A stretch of 64,000 nt of DNA from Pseudomonas citri (GTDB lineage Bacteria; Pseudomonadota; Gammaproteobacteria; Pseudomonadales; Pseudomonadaceae): the NCBI RefSeq assembly GCF_025336485.1, contig NZ_JAODAB010000006.1, positions 1 to 64,000 on the forward strand, in the 5' to 3' direction. Of this stretch, positions 54,957 through 63,991 are shown in pieces. The position numbers were made by a program, and so were the translations under genes. Each line of letters opens with the position of its first letter. Within the stretch, counting starts at the first letter, position 1. The notes beneath the pieces are model-generated. The model made no database searches. It saw only the letters and a list, made by a program, of their open reading frames with translations, and had not been told where the DNA came from.

Positions 54957-56234
54957 ATGAACGATCTGCTGGCTCTGTTAACCGATAACCGCTTCATGCC
55001 CCACGGGCACTGCTATTTGTGGCGGCCGGATCTGCTGTGGACCAACGTGATCGCGGATAGCTTGATCACCCTGAGCTACGTCTCCATTCCTTTCACGCTC
55101 CTGTACTTCATCCACAAGCGCAAGGACGTGCCGTTCGACTGGATGCTGGCGGCCTTCGGCGTGTTCATCCTGGCCTGCGGCACCAGCCATGTAATGGAAA
55201 TCCTGACGATCTGGCAGCCCTATTATTGGCTGTCGGCGCTGGTCAAGGTGATCACGGCGGTGGCTTCGGTCATTACCGCCATTCTCCTGATCCGGCTGGT
55301 GCCCGCCGCCCTGAAAATTCCCAGTCCGCAACAAATGGCCCAGGTCAACGATGAGTTGCGCGAAGCGCAGGCCGAACTGGTCACCACCGCGCGCCGGGCC
55401 GGCATGGCGGAAATCGCCACCAACGTGCTGCACAACGTGGGCAATGTGCTCAATAGCGTCAACGTATCGGCCCAGGTCTTGTACGAGAAGGTGCATACCT
55501 CCAAGGGGCAGGGAGTCGCCAAGGTCGTGCAATTGATGAAGGACCATGCCGATGATCTCGGCAATTTCATCAGCCGCGACCCGAAGGGTCGTGCGCTACC
55601 GGACTATCTCGGCAAGCTGGCCGAGGCGCTGGCTACCGAGCAGCAGGGCATGATCAATGAGCTCGCGCAGTTGACCCGCTGCATCGGCCACATCAAGGAG
55701 ATTGTCGCCACCCAGCAGTCCTATGCCGGTAATTCCAGCGTGCTGGAGCCGGGTTCGCTACGCGAACTCATCGAGGATGTGGTGCGGATCTGCGAGGTGT
55801 CCCTGGTCCGCCATCACGTGACGCTGGTCAAGGAGTTCCGCGACATCCCGGTGATGGCATTGGACAAGCACAAGGTGTTGCAGATACTGATCAATCTGAT
55901 CAACAACGCCAGACAGGCGCTCGACTCGGTCAAGGATCGACCGTCGCGGATCATCCTGCGCCTCAAGGCTGTCGACAACCAGCGCGTGCGGGTCGAGGTC
56001 GAGGATAACGGCGAAGGGATTGCCAGCGACAACCTGGCGCGGGTGTTCGAGCATGGTTTTACCACGCGGGTCGATGGCCATGGCTTTGGCTTGCATAGCT
56101 GCATCCTGGCGGCGCATGAAATGGGCGGCGAACTGACGGTGCAGAGTGCGGGCCCGGGACAGGGGGCGTTGTTTGTGCTGGAGCTGCCGATGGCGCTCGA
56201 TCAGGATCCATGCCTACGGGCCATGGGGGATTGA
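54957..56234 (+). CDS. Sensor histidine kinase with ETR1-like ethylene-binding membrane domain
   Basis: A 425-residue kinase. Three membrane helices (about 28-53, 61-84, 90-115) resemble the ethylene-binding domain of plant ETR1. Asp34, Tyr41, Ile44-Pro45, Cys74 and His78 keep the same spacing as ETR1 Asp25, Tyr32, Ile35-Pro36, Cys65 and His69, including CGTSH for CGATH. In ETR1, Cys65 and His69 hold copper. A coiled linker leads to the H-box HNVGNVLN (His159), then N-box NNARQA (about 316), DNGEGI (about 350) and GHGFGL (about 375). No receiver domain or response-regulator gene is adjacent. GAGGAAG precedes the ATG at 54957. Ethylene as ligand is inference; copper or redox sensing is possible. 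Confidence 0.85.
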   Translation: MNDLLALLTDNRFMPHGHCYLWRPDLLWTNVIADSLITLSYVSIPFTLLYFIHKRKDVPFDWMLAAFGVFILACGTSHVMEILTIWQPYYWLSALVKVITAVASVITAILLIRLVPAALKIPSPQQMAQVNDELREAQAELVTTARRAGMAEIATNVLHNVGNVLNSVNVSAQVLYEKVHTSKGQGVAKVVQLMKDHADDLGNFISRDPKGRALPDYLGKLAEALATEQQGMINELAQLTRCIGHIKEIVATQQSYAGNSSVLEPGSLRELIEDVVRICEVSLVRHHVTLVKEFRDIPVMALDKHKVLQILINLINNARQALDSVKDRPSRIILRLKAVDNQRVRVEVEDNGEGIASDNLARVFEHGFTTRVDGHGFGLHSCILAAHEMGGELTVQSAGPGQGALFVLELPMALDQDPCLRAMGD

Positions 56235-56376
56235 CACTGCAGGGCCGGATGTCGACGCATTTTCGTTGAATAATCCAAGAGGTCATGCGATTGCCTGCAT
56301 GGTGGCCAATCTTTCGGGTGATTAGCATTCCCTCGATAGACATGGCAAAGGGCCATTGTTTCGCGAAGGTCCGCTG

Positions 56377-58017
56377 ATGAACTGGCTCAACGACGCAAGA
56401 TTTTCGACCAAACTGATCACCTCGTTTTTCCTCTGTGCCCTGATCACGCTCGCCGTGGGCATGCTCGGTATCAGCGGTGTTTCCGCGCTCTCGGCGCGCT
56501 TGCAGGTGGTGTTCAACAATAATCTGGTTTCGGTTGCCAATACGGCGCAGACCAAGACCAAGGCGGTTGGCCAGACGCGTGACATGTACCGGCTGTATGT
56601 CGCCACTGCCGGTAATGCCCCACAGAGCGTGAAGGATGAATTCCTCGCCTCGATGAAAGCCAACCAGTTGGCCAGCGAACAGGCTTTCGCCGAGTACCGC
56701 AAGGGCCCGTTGGCCGAGGATGAGCGCATTGCCGGTGACCAGATGGCGCGTGACTGGCCGGTCTACCAGGCCATGGTGCAGCAATACCTGGCGCTGATGG
56801 CGGCCGGGGACCTGGAAAACGGGCGCATCTTGTTGCTGGGTGATTTGCAGAAGACCTATCGCAAGGTCATGGACCAGTTGACCCTCATGATCGACTCCAA
56901 TGACCGTCAGATCAGCGAAGATGCCCAGGCCGCCGTACGCCAGGAAGCGTCGGCCAGGACGGTGTTGTACAGCGGTATCGTCATCGCGTTTATCGCGGCC
57001 CTGTCGCTTGGCCTGTTCATCAGCCGCTTGATCAGTCGGCCGATTGCCGTGGCGGTCGACTGTGCGCAGCGCATCGCCCAAGGCGACCTGACCCAGCACA
57101 TCACCAGTAGCCGTCGCGACGAAGCGGGTCAATTGATCAAGGCTTTGGGCGACATGCAGGGAAGTTTGAAAAACACGATCCAGCAGATTGCCAGTGCTTC
57201 GGATCAACTGGCTTCCGCCGCCGAGGAACTGACGGCGGTGACCGACAATGGCAGCCGAGCCTTGACGCGGCAGAATGACGAGATCCAGCAGGCGGCCACG
57301 GCGGTGACCGAGATGACGTCGGCGGTCGAAGAAGTGGCGCGCAATGCGGTTTCCACCTCGCAGGCCTCGCAATCGACCAGTTCCCGGGCCAGCGATGGGC
57401 GCGATCAAGCGCGTGGCGCGGTGCAGGCGATCGACAATGCCACCCAGGAAATCACTTCCTCCACCGGCCTGGTTCGGGACCTGGCCGTGCAGGTCCGCGA
57501 TATCGGCAAGGTCCTGGATGTGATCCGCGGGATTGCCGAACAAACCAACCTCTTGGCGCTCAACGCAGCCATCGAGGCCGCCCGTGCGGGGGAGCAGGGC
57601 CGCGGCTTTGCGGTGGTCGCCGATGAAGTTCGCGCCCTGGCGGCACGCACCCAGGCATCCACGGGGGAAATCGAAGGCATGATCCATGCGGTGCAGAGCC
57701 GCGCTGACAGTGCGGTCGATGCCATGGGCAAGAGCCAGGCGCTGGTGACCGAGACCCAAAGCCTGGCCCGCGCCACCGGCGAGGCCTTGGAGCAGATCGC
57801 CGAGGGCATCGCGCAGATCAATGACCGTAACCTGGTGATTGCAACGGCGTCCGAGGAACAGGCCCACGTAGCCCGCGAGGTCGACCGTAACCTGGTCAAT
57901 ATTCAGGATCTCTCGACCCAAACCGCGGCTGGGGCGCACCAGACCAATGCTTCGAGCCAGGAGCTGTCAAACCTGGCCCTGTCATTCAATGCACTGGTTG
58001 GCCGTTTCCGTCTCTGA
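56377..58017 (+). CDS. Methyl-accepting chemotaxis protein, 4HB type
   Basis: A 546-residue chemoreceptor: helix 1 about residues 12-34, a periplasmic four-helix-bundle sensor of about 160 residues, helix 2 about 196-216 (VIAFIAALSLGLFIS), HAMP about 217-270 and the signalling domain with tip [20 protein letters not shown] (about 388-407). There is no C-terminal pentapeptide. The ATG at 56377 begins MNWLNDARFSTKL, a common receptor start, with GAAGGT upstream. It lies 142 bases after the ETR1-like kinase on the same strand; a shared function is only suggested by position. Confidence 0.92.
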   Translation: MNWLNDARFSTKLITSFFLCALITLAVGMLGISGVSALSARLQVVFNNNLVSVANTAQTKTKAVGQTRDMYRLYVATAGNAPQSVKDEFLASMKANQLASEQAFAEYRKGPLAEDERIAGDQMARDWPVYQAMVQQYLALMAAGDLENGRILLLGDLQKTYRKVMDQLTLMIDSNDRQISEDAQAAVRQEASARTVLYSGIVIAFIAALSLGLFISRLISRPIAVAVDCAQRIAQGDLTQHITSSRRDEAGQLIKALGDMQGSLKNTIQQIASASDQLASAAEELTAVTDNGSRALTRQNDEIQQAATAVTEMTSAVEEVARNAVSTSQASQSTSSRASDGRDQARGAVQAIDNATQEITSSTGLVRDLAVQVRDIGKVLDVIRGIAEQTNLLALNAAIEAARAGEQGRGFAVVADEVRALAARTQASTGEIEGMIHAVQSRADSAVDAMGKSQALVTETQSLARATGEALEQIAEGIAQINDRNLVIATASEEQAHVAREVDRNLVNIQDLSTQTAAGAHQTNASSQELSNLALSFNALVGRFRL

Positions 58018-58031
58018 GTCCATCGGTTGAA

Positions 58032-58056
58032 TGCGCCGGGGCATCTGCCCGGCGCA
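58032..58056. terminator. GC-rich hairpin between chemoreceptor and ubiK
   Basis: A 9-bp stem, TGCGCCGGG (58032-58040) with CCCGGCGCA (58048-58056), around a 7-base loop between converging genes. It lacks a T run, so it would be a weak or factor-assisted terminator. Confidence 0.5.
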
Positions 58057-58078
58057 CCGCCCCGCAGCGAATAGTGGT

Positions 58079-58339
58079 CTATTGCGCTTCTGGCGCCAGT
58101 CGCGCCTCCAACTCCGCCACCTTCGCCTCCAGGCTCTCCAACCGTGCCCGGGTCCGGGCCAGTACGACCATCTGGCTGTCGAATTCTTCCCGGCTCACCA
58201 GGTCCAGCTTGCTGAAACCGCTTTGCAACAAGGCCTTGAACTGGCTTTCGATTTCGCTTTTAGGCAGCGGGGTGTCGCCGCTCAAGAGGCGGGAGGCGTG
58301 GCCGCTGAGGGCGTCGAGGAGGTCTTTGGGCGCGAGCAT
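58079..58339 (-). CDS. ubiK: Ubiquinone biosynthesis accessory factor UbiK (BMFP/YqiC)
   Basis: An 86-residue, mostly helical protein of the BMFP/YqiC family: a helical first half (MLAPKDLLDALSGHASRLL) and a C-terminal coiled coil (ARTRARLESLEAKVAELEARL) that drives trimer formation. UbiK assists the ubiquinone-synthesis complex and binds lipids. In many gammaproteobacteria it lies near glnK or comM, as here. Confidence 0.9.
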   Translation of the reverse strand: MLAPKDLLDALSGHASRLLSGDTPLPKSEIESQFKALLQSGFSKLDLVSREEFDSQMVVLARTRARLESLEAKVAELEARLAPEAQ

Positions 58340-58410
58340 GGCAACAATCCTGAAAAACGATGGCGGCAGTGTATCACGCAGTGTCTATAGTCAAATTTGC
58401 CGGTGGCGAT

Positions 58411-58458
58411 GCACGCTTTTTGCGCACCGGGTCGGACGCTGTCGCACTGTTGTTGTGC
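58411..58458 (+). promoter_or_regulatory. Tandem NtrC-like binding sites
   Basis: GCAC-N7-GCGC (58411-58425, one mismatch) and GCAC-N7-GTGC (58444-58458, perfect) fit the NtrC half-site pattern. Their centres are 33 bases apart, about three helical turns, as in known NtrC enhancers. They lie 300-350 bp before glnK, the expected target. Confidence 0.6.
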
Positions 58459-58590
58459 GTATCACTGCGGTTCGCGGTGCATCGCAGGCGATGCGAAGCG
58501 GGTAAGCGACTGAAAACAAGGGGGTTTGGCACAGATGGCAAGGTTTCTGCTTAGAGGCTGATGACCCATGCACTGATGCAGTCGCTGTGA

Positions 58591-59094
<504 letters not shown>

Positions 59095-59128
59095 GCCGCC
59101 CAAACCCAACGCCCCAGGAGAAAACAAA

Positions 59129-60463
59129 ATGACTCTGCGTAAATTCGCAGGGCTAGGAGCCCTGTTGTCCTTGATAATGCCTGGCCTGGCCATGGCGGAA
59201 GAAGCGGCAGCCCCCGTCCTGAATTCCGGCGACACTGCCTGGATGCTGACTTCCACCATTCTCGTACTGTTCATGACCATTCCCGGCCTGGCGCTGTTCT
59301 ACGGCGGCATGGTTCGGTCGAAAAACCTTCTTTCCGTGATGATGCAGTGCTTTGCCATTACCGGCCTGATCAGCATTCTGTGGGTCATCTACGGCTACAG
59401 CATCGCGTTCGACACTACGGGCATGGAGCAGGGCGTCGTCAACTTCAACTCCTTCATCGGCGGCCTCGGCAAGGCGTTCCTGGCGGGTGTCACCCCGGCC
59501 AGCATCACCGGCCCTGCGGCGCTGTTCCCTGAGGCGGTGTTCGTCACCTTCCAGATGACGTTCGCCATCATCACTCCGGCCCTGATCGTCGGTGCCTTTG
59601 CCGAGCGGATGAAGTTCTCCGCCATGCTGGTGTTCATGGGCGTGTGGTTCACCCTGGTGTATGCGCCAATCGCGCACATGGTCTGGTCCGGTAACGGTGG
59701 CCTGCTGTGGGACTGGGGCGTGCTGGATTTCGCCGGCGGCACCGTGGTGCACATCAACGCCGGTATCGCTGGCCTGGTAGCGTGCCTGGTACTGGGCAAG
59801 CGCAAAGGCTTCCCGACCACGCCGATGGCGCCACATAACCTGGGTTACACCCTGATGGGCGCTGCGATGCTGTGGGTCGGTTGGTTCGGCTTCAACGCCG
59901 GTTCCGCTGTCGCCGCCAACGGCACCGCCGGCATGGCGATGCTGGTGACCCAGATCGCGACCGCTGCGGCGGCCCTGGGCTGGATGTTTGCCGAGTGGAT
60001 CACCCACGGCAAGCCAAGCGCACTGGGCATTGCCTCGGGTGTGGTCGCTGGCCTGGTGGCGATCACCCCGGCTGCCGGCACCGTGGGCCCGATGGGCGCC
60101 CTGGTCATCGGTTTGGCGGCAGGCGTGGTGTGCTTCTTCTGCGCCACCACCCTCAAGCGCAAGCTCGGCTATGACGACTCCCTGGATGCCTTCGGCGTGC
60201 ACGGTATTGGCGGTATCCTCGGCGCGATCCTGACTGGCGTGTTCGCGGCCCCGGCCCTGGGCGGCTTCGGCACCGTGACCGACATCGGCGCGCAAGTGTG
60301 GGTTCAATTCAAAGGTGTTGGCTTCACGGTGATCTACACCGCGATCGTCACCTTCATCATCCTCAAGGTGCTGGACGCGGTCATGGGTCTGCGTGTCTCC
60401 GAGGAAGAAGAGGCGGTCGGCCTGGACCTGGCCCAACACAACGAGCGCGGCTACAACTTGTAA
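59129..60463 (+). CDS. amtB: Ammonium transporter
   Basis: AmtB conducts ammonium/ammonia into the cell and is gated by GlnK. The 444-residue protein has a cleavable signal peptide (to about AMAEE, residue 23), eleven membrane helices and the family patterns MTIPGLALFYGGMVRSKN, GTVVHINAG with the first pore His, and DAFGVHGIGG with the second. CAGGAG lies nine bases before the ATG at 59129; the longer frame upstream overlaps glnK and is not real. Confidence 0.97.
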   Translation: MTLRKFAGLGALLSLIMPGLAMAEEAAAPVLNSGDTAWMLTSTILVLFMTIPGLALFYGGMVRSKNLLSVMMQCFAITGLISILWVIYGYSIAFDTTGMEQGVVNFNSFIGGLGKAFLAGVTPASITGPAALFPEAVFVTFQMTFAIITPALIVGAFAERMKFSAMLVFMGVWFTLVYAPIAHMVWSGNGGLLWDWGVLDFAGGTVVHINAGIAGLVACLVLGKRKGFPTTPMAPHNLGYTLMGAAMLWVGWFGFNAGSAVAANGTAGMAMLVTQIATAAAALGWMFAEWITHGKPSALGIASGVVAGLVAITPAAGTVGPMGALVIGLAAGVVCFFCATTLKRKLGYDDSLDAFGVHGIGGILGAILTGVFAAPALGGFGTVTDIGAQVWVQFKGVGFTVIYTAIVTFIILKVLDAVMGLRVSEEEEAVGLDLAQHNERGYNL

Positions 60464-60480
60464 GTACACGCGAAAAAAAG

Positions 60481-60506
60481 TGCCCGGCTTGCCGGGCATT
60501 TTTTTG
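60481..60506 (+). terminator. Terminator after amtB
   Basis: TGCCCGGC (60481-60488) pairs with GCCGGGCA (60491-60498), preceded by an A run and followed by seven T. Confidence 0.93.
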
Positions 60507-60674
60507 CCTGGGATTTGTCATTGTTGGCAGGACGTGCCGGTTTTGCGGAGTCTTTTGTCGTCGATGCGACATGGGCTTTTCTACCGCTAAAGTCTTACAT
60601 CGAAGGGGGAATATTAGGCTCTTTGTTTTTTTCCAGAGCGCGCTAGAATGCGCCCCGAACGTGCGGAGATCTGT

Positions 60675-61100
60675 ATGTGGCAACAGACGTTGATAACCCT
60701 GCGGGCGCGGCCCAGGGGCTTTCATCTGGTGACGGACGAGCTGCTCGCCGGCCTGCCTGAACTCCGGGCATGTCGTGTCGGTCTGTTGCATCTGTGGCTG
60801 CAGCACACCTCGGCTTCGTTGACCATCAACGAGAACGCCGATCCGGCGGTACGTCGAGACTTCGAACGATTTTTCAATCGGCTGATCCCACAAGGAGCCG
60901 CCGACTATGAGCACAACGACGAAGGCCTGGACGACCTCCCGGCGCACTTCAAGGCCAGTGTGCTTGGTTGCCAGCTCAGTCTGCCGGTTACGGCGGGACG
61001 GCTGGCGTTGGGGACCTGGCAAGGTGTTTATCTGGGCGAGCACCGTGATCATGGCGGTGCTCGTAAAGTCCTCGCCACCCTGTACGGTGAAGGGGCATAA
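60675..61100 (+). CDS. YjbQ family protein (UPF0047)
   Basis: A 141-residue protein of the YjbQ/UPF0047 family, with [14 protein letters not shown] (about residues 40-53), [18 protein letters not shown] (about 78-95), [17 protein letters not shown] (in part) and the closing region. The two His-rich segments form the proposed active site. E. coli YjbQ has weak thiamine-phosphate synthase activity; the true function is unclear. I use the ATG at 60675 with GGAG upstream. Confidence 0.92.
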   Translation: MWQQTLITLRARPRGFHLVTDELLAGLPELRACRVGLLHLWLQHTSASLTINENADPAVRRDFERFFNRLIPQGAADYEHNDEGLDDLPAHFKASVLGCQLSLPVTAGRLALGTWQGVYLGEHRDHGGARKVLATLYGEGA

Positions 61101-61203
61101 CCGCTGACTGTCGGCGGGTATTTGAATTTTTTCTGGCAGCCTTCGAACAGATGGCGAAGCTGGGCTATAACTAATCTGCTTTTCGCAAGTCATGAGGTAG
61201 AAC

Positions 61204-61527
61204 ATGAGCGACGATGATCTGGAAAACGACGACCTCGAAGTAGGCGACGAAGACGAGGCCGAAGAGGGCCTGGAAGCGGCGGCTGAAGACGTTGCCGACG
61301 ACGACGGTGCCGATGTCCCGGCCCCTACCGCCAAAGGCAAGGCCAAGGCGGCTGTGTCGGTCGACGAGTTGCCGAGCGTAGAGGCCAAGAACAAGGAGCG
61401 TGATGCGCTCGCCAAGGCCATGGAAGAGTTCCTGGCCCGGGGCGGTAAGGTGCAGGAAGTGGAGGCCAACGTGGTCGCTGATCCGCCCAAGAAGCCTGAC
61501 AACAAGTACGGTAGTCGCCCGATCTGA
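61204..61527 (+). CDS. sutA: Transcriptional regulator SutA
   Basis: A 107-residue protein with a very acidic N-terminal half (MSDDDLENDDLEVGDEDE..., many Glu/Asp to about residue 38), a Lys/Ala stretch, and the conserved C-terminal half with LPSVEAKNKERDALAKAMEE and DPPKKPDNKYGSRPI. It matches what I recall of P. aeruginosa SutA (PA5285), which binds RNA polymerase and aids transcription in slow growth. The acidic half is probably unstructured. A terminator follows. Confidence 0.92.
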   Translation: MSDDDLENDDLEVGDEDEAEEGLEAAAEDVADDDGADVPAPTAKGKAKAAVSVDELPSVEAKNKERDALAKAMEEFLARGGKVQEVEANVVADPPKKPDNKYGSRPI

Positions 61528-61546
61528 GCCCTGCACTTGCTTGCTG

Positions 61547-61575
61547 AAAAAGCCCGCCGTCGCTGCGGGCTTTTT
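61547..61575 (+). terminator. Terminator after sutA
   Basis: AAAAAGCCCGC (61547-61557) pairs with GCGGGCTTTTT (61565-61575) around a 7-base loop. Confidence 0.92.
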
Positions 61576-61662
61576 CATGGGGCCTGGAAATATGCCAGGG
61601 GCCCGCTTCGCCGGCCAGAGGGCACAAACCCCCTCGCCACGGTTCGGTTTGAAGCTCAGGTA

Positions 61663-62367
61663 TCAGGGGCGGCTATGCCAGCCTGCCAACAAGCCCGGCA
61701 GTTCGGTCAGGCTGCGGATTTCCGCGTCTGGCACATGTTCGGCATCCCAGGCCTTGCCCGCCGGGTTGAACCAGATCGCGCGCAAACCGGCTTGTTGGGC
61801 GCCGGCGATGTCGTCGCCCGGGTGATCGCCGATGTGCACGGCGGTCTGCGCCGTGGCGCCGCCACGTTGCAGGGCTTCGTGGAACAGCCGGGCGTCCGGT
61901 TTGGCGATGCCGATGTCCTCGGCGCACAGGGCGAACTTGAAATAGTCCGCCAGCCCCAGGCGCCGTACATCGGCGTTGCCGTTGGTGACCACGCCCAAGG
62001 CGAAGTGATTGGCTAGGATTTCCAGGGTGGGCTGCACCTCGGGGAATATGTCCAGTTGATGGCGGGCGTGCAGGAAGGTCTCGAACGCCTGGTCTGCCAT
62101 TTCCGAGGCTTGCCACTGGTCGTAGCCGGCTTCTTGCAGGGCGCGGAACAGCACCCGTCGGCGCAGCGCACTGATGCGATGCTTCAGGCCGGGCTCCTCG
62201 CGGAGCACTTGCTCGCGAATTGTAAACAGATGCTCCACCGGCAGACCGCCCAGGTTCGGTGCATTGTCGGTCAGCCATTGACGGAGTACGGCTTCGGCGC
62301 TGGCGATCACCGGGGCGGTGTCCCACAACGTGTCGTCCAGGTCGAAAGTGATGAGTTCGATGGTCAT
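61663..62367 (-). CDS. HAD family hydrolase (YigB-like phosphatase)
   Basis: A 234-residue HAD phosphatase. Motif I is [10 protein letters not shown] (Asp9, Asp11), motif II is the GVVTNGN segment, motif III Lys is in [11 protein letters not shown], and motif IV is [13 protein letters not shown]. YigB in E. coli dephosphorylates FMN; the substrate here is inferred from neighbourhood, because the gene lies after xerC in the xerC-yigB arrangement of E. coli and PAO1. Its start overlaps the xerC stop by four bases. Confidence 0.92.
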   Translation of the reverse strand: MTIELITFDLDDTLWDTAPVIASAEAVLRQWLTDNAPNLGGLPVEHLFTIREQVLREEPGLKHRISALRRRVLFRALQEAGYDQWQASEMADQAFETFLHARHQLDIFPEVQPTLEILANHFALGVVTNGNADVRRLGLADYFKFALCAEDIGIAKPDARLFHEALQRGGATAQTAVHIGDHPGDDIAGAQQAGLRAIWFNPAGKAWDAEHVPDAEIRSLTELPGLLAGWHSRP

Positions 62368-63263
62368 GATTCGTCGCCCTTGGTGCGTTTGGCCCTGGGA
62401 TGGGCACTGTCATAGACCGTCGCCAGGTGCTGGAAGTCCAGGTGGGTATAGATCTGTGTGGTCTTGATGTCCGAGTGGCCAAGCAGTTCCTGCACGGCGC
62501 GCAGGTCCTGGGAAGATTCCAGCAGATGGCTGGCGAAGGAATGCCTGAGCATGTGCGGATGCAGGTTTTGCCCCAGCTCGCGTTCGCCGGCTGCCTTGAC
62601 CCGCAACTGGATCGCCCGCGGGCCCAGGCGCCGCCCTTGCTGACTGACGAACACCGCCTCGTCGGTGGGATTGCTCAGTGCTCGCAACGCCAGCCATTGT
62701 TCCAGGGCCTCGCGCGCCTTGCGGCCAATGGGCAGCACGCGTGTCTTGCTGCCCTTGCCGTGCACCTGGACCATGCCGTCGGCCAGGTCCAATTGGTCCA
62801 GGTTCAGCCCCGTCAGTTCCGAAAGACGCAGGCCGGAGGAATAGAACAGTTCGAGGATCGCCTGGTCCCGTCGCGCCAGGAAGTCGTCCTCCACCGCGCC
62901 TTCGAGCAGTTGCAGGGTGCGGTCGGTGTCGAGGGTCTTGGGCAGGCGACGTTCACCCTTGGGCGGCGCCAGGCCGGTGGCCGGGTCGTGATCGCACAGG
63001 CCTTCGCGGTTGAGGTAGTGATACAAACCACGCACCGCCGACAACAGTCGCGCCAGGCTGCGGGAGGACTGCCCCTGTTGGTGCAGGCGGGCGACCAGGC
63101 TGCGCAAGCGCTGGATGTCCAGGGCGGCCCAACTGCCGATATTTTGTTTCTGGCACCACGCCAGGACCTTTTCCAGATCCCGGCGATAGGCCGACAACGT
63201 GTGGGGTGACACCTGGCGCTCACTGCGCAGATGTTCGCAGTAGGCCTCCAACTGCCGTTCCAT
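62364..63263 (-). CDS. xerC: Tyrosine recombinase XerC
   Basis: XerC, with XerD, resolves chromosome dimers at dif during cell division. The 299-residue protein has the SAM-like N-terminal domain (about 1-85) and the catalytic domain with SGLRLSEL (first Arg), [15 protein letters not shown] (His-x-x-Arg) and [14 protein letters not shown] (His and Tyr nucleophile). I start at the ATG at 63263 (MERQLEAYC), which gives the length and beginning I recall for P. fluorescens XerC (Sss, a root-colonisation factor); a TTG two codons earlier overlaps the preceding stop. Coupled to the DUF484 gene and the HAD gene. Confidence 0.96.
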   Translation of the reverse strand: MERQLEAYCEHLRSERQVSPHTLSAYRRDLEKVLAWCQKQNIGSWAALDIQRLRSLVARLHQQGQSSRSLARLLSAVRGLYHYLNREGLCDHDPATGLAPPKGERRLPKTLDTDRTLQLLEGAVEDDFLARRDQAILELFYSSGLRLSELTGLNLDQLDLADGMVQVHGKGSKTRVLPIGRKAREALEQWLALRALSNPTDEAVFVSQQGRRLGPRAIQLRVKAAGERELGQNLHPHMLRHSFASHLLESSQDLRAVQELLGHSDIKTTQIYTHLDFQHLATVYDSAHPRAKRTKGDES

Positions 63264-63265
63264 CG

Positions 63266-63991
63266 TCAACGTACCGAGCGCAGCGAACCCGCCACTCGTG
63301 GCAACACGCGACCGGTGACTTCGGCGATGTAGCTCAAAAACAGCGTGCCCACCGAACTCTTGTAGTGCTGCGGGTCGCGGCTGGCGATGGCCAGCACGCC
63401 ATGCACGCCCTGATGGGCGATGGCGACGACGGCGGTGGAACCGATCTGCTTGCGTTGTTCTTCGCCGAACAGGAAATCCAGCTCATGTTCGCGCAGGTTG
63501 CCGCTGACGCTTTTGTTTTCCGTGAGCAGGCCGCCGATCGCGGTTTGTGCTTCGGCGTGGGTCACCCAGCGGCCCACCGGCATGGCATTGTCGCCGAACA
63601 GGATCAGGCTGACGAAGGGCACCTGGAAGTCCTGGCGCAGGCTGTCCTCGACGCTCATCACCACGTCTTCGAGGGTGCTGGCGTCCATCAGCGCGAGGAT
63701 CAAGCGGCGGGTCTTGTCGAAGAGCCGGTCGTTGTCCCGGGCGACGTCCATCAGGTGCGACAGGCGATGGCGCATTTCGATGTTGCGCTCGCGCAGGATC
63801 TTCATCTGGTGTTCCACCAGCGACACGGTGTCGCCGCGCCGATGGGGAATGCGCAGTGTCGCCAGCAAATCCTCGTGCTCGACGAAGAAATCCGGATGGG
63901 CCTCCAGGTAAGCGACGACGGCCGCGGCGGGTGGAAGCTGGCCCGGGACATCCTCGGGCGACGGGGCTGGAACCTGTGGTTTGTCGGTCAT
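63266..63991 (-). CDS. DUF484 family protein
   Basis: A 241-residue protein of the DUF484 family (GAF-like fold): [26 protein letters not shown] (about 25-50, in part) is the conserved opening, with [11 protein letters not shown] and LFFGEEQR-like text ([18 protein letters not shown]) later. It is normally encoded between dapF and xerC, and here precedes xerC. Function is unknown. The gene starts nine bases from the window's end, so its promoter is outside. Confidence 0.93.
   Translation of the reverse strand: MTDKPQVPAPSPEDVPGQLPPAAAVVAYLEAHPDFFVEHEDLLATLRIPHRRGDTVSLVEHQMKILRERNIEMRHRLSHLMDVARDNDRLFDKTRRLILALMDASTLEDVVMSVEDSLRQDFQVPFVSLILFGDNAMPVGRWVTHAEAQTAIGGLLTENKSVSGNLREHELDFLFGEEQRKQIGSTAVVAIAHQGVHGVLAIASRDPQHYKSSVGTLFLSYIAEVTGRVLPRVAGSLRSVR

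Noticed and set aside
56059..57939. A 626-codon open frame on the minus strand, opposite the chemoreceptor
   Set aside because: It is antisense to a repetitive chemoreceptor sequence, and the His/Gly/Asp-rich product is typical of shadow frames.
58527..58532. TGGCAC before glnK as a sigma-54 -24 element
   Set aside because: The GC that should follow the GG at ten bases is missing; GGC appears two bases too early.
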